A DNA stretch of 64,000 nt from Erigeron canadensis (taxonomy: Eukaryota > Streptophyta > Magnoliopsida > Asterales > Asteraceae), in assembly GCF_010389155.1 (NCBI RefSeq), contig NC_057761.1, positions 43,262,213 through 43,326,212 on the forward strand, read 5' to 3'. Below are positions 61,836 to 64,000 of the stretch, piece by piece; within the stretch, counting starts at the first letter, position 1; every line of letters starts with the position of its first letter. The position numbers and the translations under genes are program-made. The notes below the pieces were generated by a model. It was not told the origin of the DNA. It did not search any database and saw only the letters and a program-made list of their open reading frames with translations.

Positions 61836-61985
61836 GGGGTTGGTGGCCCATTGGTAAAGTCTTTGACCTCGGAAAGATCCACTTGGGTTCGAGTCTCACA
61901 TCTCACATTTGTGAGGGTGGATTAATATGATGTTTTTCGATAAACCTGGTTAGAATGTCGTTCAAAATAAATACTCGTAAATAAA
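61836..61985 (+). mobile_element. tRNA-derived SINE
   Basis: A-box-like TTGGTGGCCCATTGG at 61840-61854 and B box GGTTCGAGTCT at 61886-61896, spaced as in tRNA genes. A non-tRNA tail follows with ATTAATATGATGTTTTTCGA and GGTTAGAATGTCGTTC. It is not a functional tRNA: no acceptor-stem pairing was seen. Confidence 0.7.
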
Positions 61986-62412
61986 TAAATCTCCTAGATC
62001 TGGCTGGATTTTGACCGTAGCTGCACTGCAGTCAATTTAAAGTATGACTTGGATTGAGTTATTTGGTCAAATTAGATAACGGTCAGTGTTTTTTTTGTCA
62101 AATGAATAAATTGATTGACTGGAAGGAATTCTATTTGGTAATTAGCCATATATTGTGCACCACTCTCTATTTGATTAGATTTTCATCCTTTTATGAGATC
62201 ACTGCTTGATTAGCATTCGTTGGTTGTAGCTTTGAATATTCAATTAAGTGAGGTGTTGAAGAAACTACCACAAGCTGCACAAGTGCACATGTCGGTGTCA
62301 AAAGAATAGGAAAATCTCGGCTATAAACCTTTTCATGAAGCTGTAAATTAATTAAGCGGAAATAATATTACGATATCTGGTCCACATTTGGTCCACATAT
62401 TTATCTTCATAT

Positions 62413-63650
62413 TTGCAGGGTCAAGACATATGGGAAGTGATGCAAGGTAGCGATGTTGTTGCTCCTAGAGACAATGCCGATGGTGCTCTGCGTAAGTGGA
62501 AAGTTAAGGATGGGAAGGTTATGTTCATACTCAAGACAACCGTTGAAGAGGATTTGTTGGAGCATATAAAGGATGCAGAAAGTCCAAAAGCTGCGTGGGA
62601 TAAACTGGCCGAATTGTTGAATAAAAAGAATGATGCTCGTCTTCAATTGTTAGAAAACGAGCTATTGGGCATAAGACAAAATGAGTTGACGATTGCTCAA
62701 TATTTTCACAAGGTGAAAACCTTGTGTAGGGAGATCGGGGAACTAGATGAAGAAGCGGCCATTGGAGATGCTCATAAGAAACGGATTATTATCCATGGAT
62801 TGAGGCCGGAATTTAGATCCTTTGTTTCAGCAATCCATGGATGGCCAACACAACTGTCTTTGGGAGAGTTTGAGAATCTGTTAGCCAGCCAAGAGGCCTT
62901 AGCCAAGCAAATGGGAACATTGAGTGTTGGTTCGTCTTCAGCCTCAAATTCCTCCAAGAATGAAGCGGAGGCTTTGTATGCAGATAGAAAGAAAGGCAAG
63001 GGGCAACAAGGAAACAACTACAAAAATTTTTCTTGTGACCATGAGAAGAATAAGTCTTCAAGTTCGTGAGGAGGCAAAGGAGATGTTGGTGAACAAAAGG
63101 AATGGAGAAGTGATAAAAGCCGGTACAAATTAAAGAAAAAAAATCTGTAAAATGCTCGTAATTGTTGTGCAAAAGAGGAGGAAGGGAACGCAGTAGCAAT
63201 TAATGATGAGGAAAGTTGGGATGCCAAGGCATATGTTGCCCAGGTTGTTGAAGATGTGGCATTTGCCGCCACTACTGAATGTCAAAAGAACAAACTTGAT
63301 GATTGGATTATGGACTCGGGGTGCTCTAATCACATGACTAGTGATAAGAATCGTCTAAGCAAACCAATCAAATATGGAGGGAGCCGTGTGGTGGTTCTAG
63401 TAGATAACGCAAAGTATTCCATACAAATATGGGCGATGTGGCACTTCCAGGAGATAATGGAAAACATGTGCTGACATTAAAAGATGCATACCATGTACCA
63501 GAGGTGAAGAAAGTTGAATACCATTCCAGTTTATCGGATTTTACATGGGTCTGGATGCTTTTAACTTCTGCTAGAAAATTAGAGCTATGGTATACAACCT
63601 CTAAATATTATCAATGCAGTAAGTTATTGACTAAAATTATGGAAGGTTGA
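62413..63650 (+). pseudogene. Ty1/Copia gag-protease fragment, broken
   Basis: A frame open from about 62413 encodes a Copia gag (UBN2-type) region: GQDIWEVMQGSD, AWDKLAELLNKKNDARLQLL, LTIAQYFHKVKTLCREIGEL and LASQEALAKQMG. It stops at a TGA (63067-63069), and another in-frame stop follows at about 63148. The same frame then resumes with the aspartic-protease motif DDWIMDSGCSNHMTSDK. A frameshift near 63430 leads to GDVALPGDNGKHVLTLKDAYHVPEVKK, the start of the GAG-pre-integrase region, which also breaks off. No integrase, reverse transcriptase or LTR is visible. It is a dead, truncated retrotransposon. Confidence 0.85.
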
Positions 63651-63841
63651 AAGGTTAACTACAGAAAAGACCTAGGTGACAAAGTATACAAAGTAGTGAC
63701 AAATTCTATGAACAGGATTAACGACTACAATTCTGACCAGACAAATTAAGGATTATATTCTTCAAAGAAGGTGGAGCTGTGGAACTTCCATGAAAGACTA
63801 CTTTGAAGGAAGGCCGGAGCGTGTTGTTTACTCAAGATTAG

Positions 63842-64000
63842 GGGTGTAAACGAGACGATACAGTCCGCGAGCTACCCGAATTCGACTCGTAAAATATTCG
63901 AAATCGACTCGGTTTTAGTCAAGCCGAGCTCGAGCTCGAGCTACTCGAGTAGACTTTCTAGTCGAGCTCAAGCCTCAATATAGCCTGCTCGAAAAGCTCG
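63842..64000. repeat. Start of a GGGGTGTAAACGAG / CGAGCTCGAG-type repeat, cut by the window end
   Basis: Begins TAGGGGTGTAAACGAGACGA and contains AGCCGAGCTCGAGCTCGAGC and CTACTCGAGTAGACT. These terminal sequences resemble hAT-like plant elements starting TAGGGGTG. The other end is outside the window. Confidence 0.5.

Noticed and set aside
61836..61900. Possible tRNA gene
   Set aside because: A and B boxes are present but no acceptor or anticodon stem can be folded; a SINE explains it better.

Overview
The window looks like nuclear DNA of a flowering plant, most likely a eudicot. The genes have introns with GT-AG borders, their families are plant-specific (DUF3444 J-proteins, LCR-type F-box, SBP-box, ACOS5-like ligase, GPI-anchored lipid transfer protein), two carry microRNA target sites, and the AT-rich intergenic DNA is full of MULE, hAT, Helitron, SINE and Copia remains. 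The proteins resemble asterid homologues, but the species cannot be fixed from the sequence alone.

Layout. 1-5,000: a single-exon J-domain/DUF3444 co-chaperone (+), then a LINE-like scrap. 5,841-9,222: two-exon orthologue of the F-box gene LCR (-) with a miR394 site. 9,500-22,800: gene-poor, with two intact-ended non-autonomous Helitrons, a long-TIR MULE with 9-bp target duplications, a hAT-like element and nested MITEs. 22,910-25,592: five-exon ACOS5-type fatty acyl-CoA ligase (+), expected in sporopollenin synthesis in the tapetum. 25,600-35,400: repeats, including an organellar 23S rRNA fragment, a hAT MITE with perfect 8-bp duplications, a SINE and a second long-TIR element. 37,432-40,014: three-exon SPL transcription factor (+) with a miR156 site. 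42,698-46,194: ten-exon RanBP2-type zinc-finger protein (-). 46,260-49,540: GC-ended repeats and a third Helitron. About 49,560-58,740: a large two-gene MULE. 59,163-60,617: two-exon GPI-anchored lipid transfer protein (-). 61,836 to the end: a SINE, a broken Copia gag-protease fragment and the start of another repeat.

The host genes do not form an obvious pathway cluster. LCR and SPL are both miRNA-controlled developmental regulators; the ligase and the lipid transfer protein both belong to extracellular lipid biology.

The most interesting object is the ~9.2-kb MULE. It has convergent genes: a six-exon transposase (FAR1-like DNA-binding domain, MULE catalytic domain, SWIM finger, AT-hook-like stretch) fused to a C-terminal OTU cysteine-protease domain, and a five-exon Transposase_24-like gene. 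Its ends carry seven copies of a 25-29 bp palindrome. Its first intron is a tandem array of a ~158-bp unit, and the protein has repeated R(R/Q/H)SxYVG motifs. Three in-frame stop codons show that this copy is decaying. All functional calls rest on reading motifs and recalling families; no searches were run.
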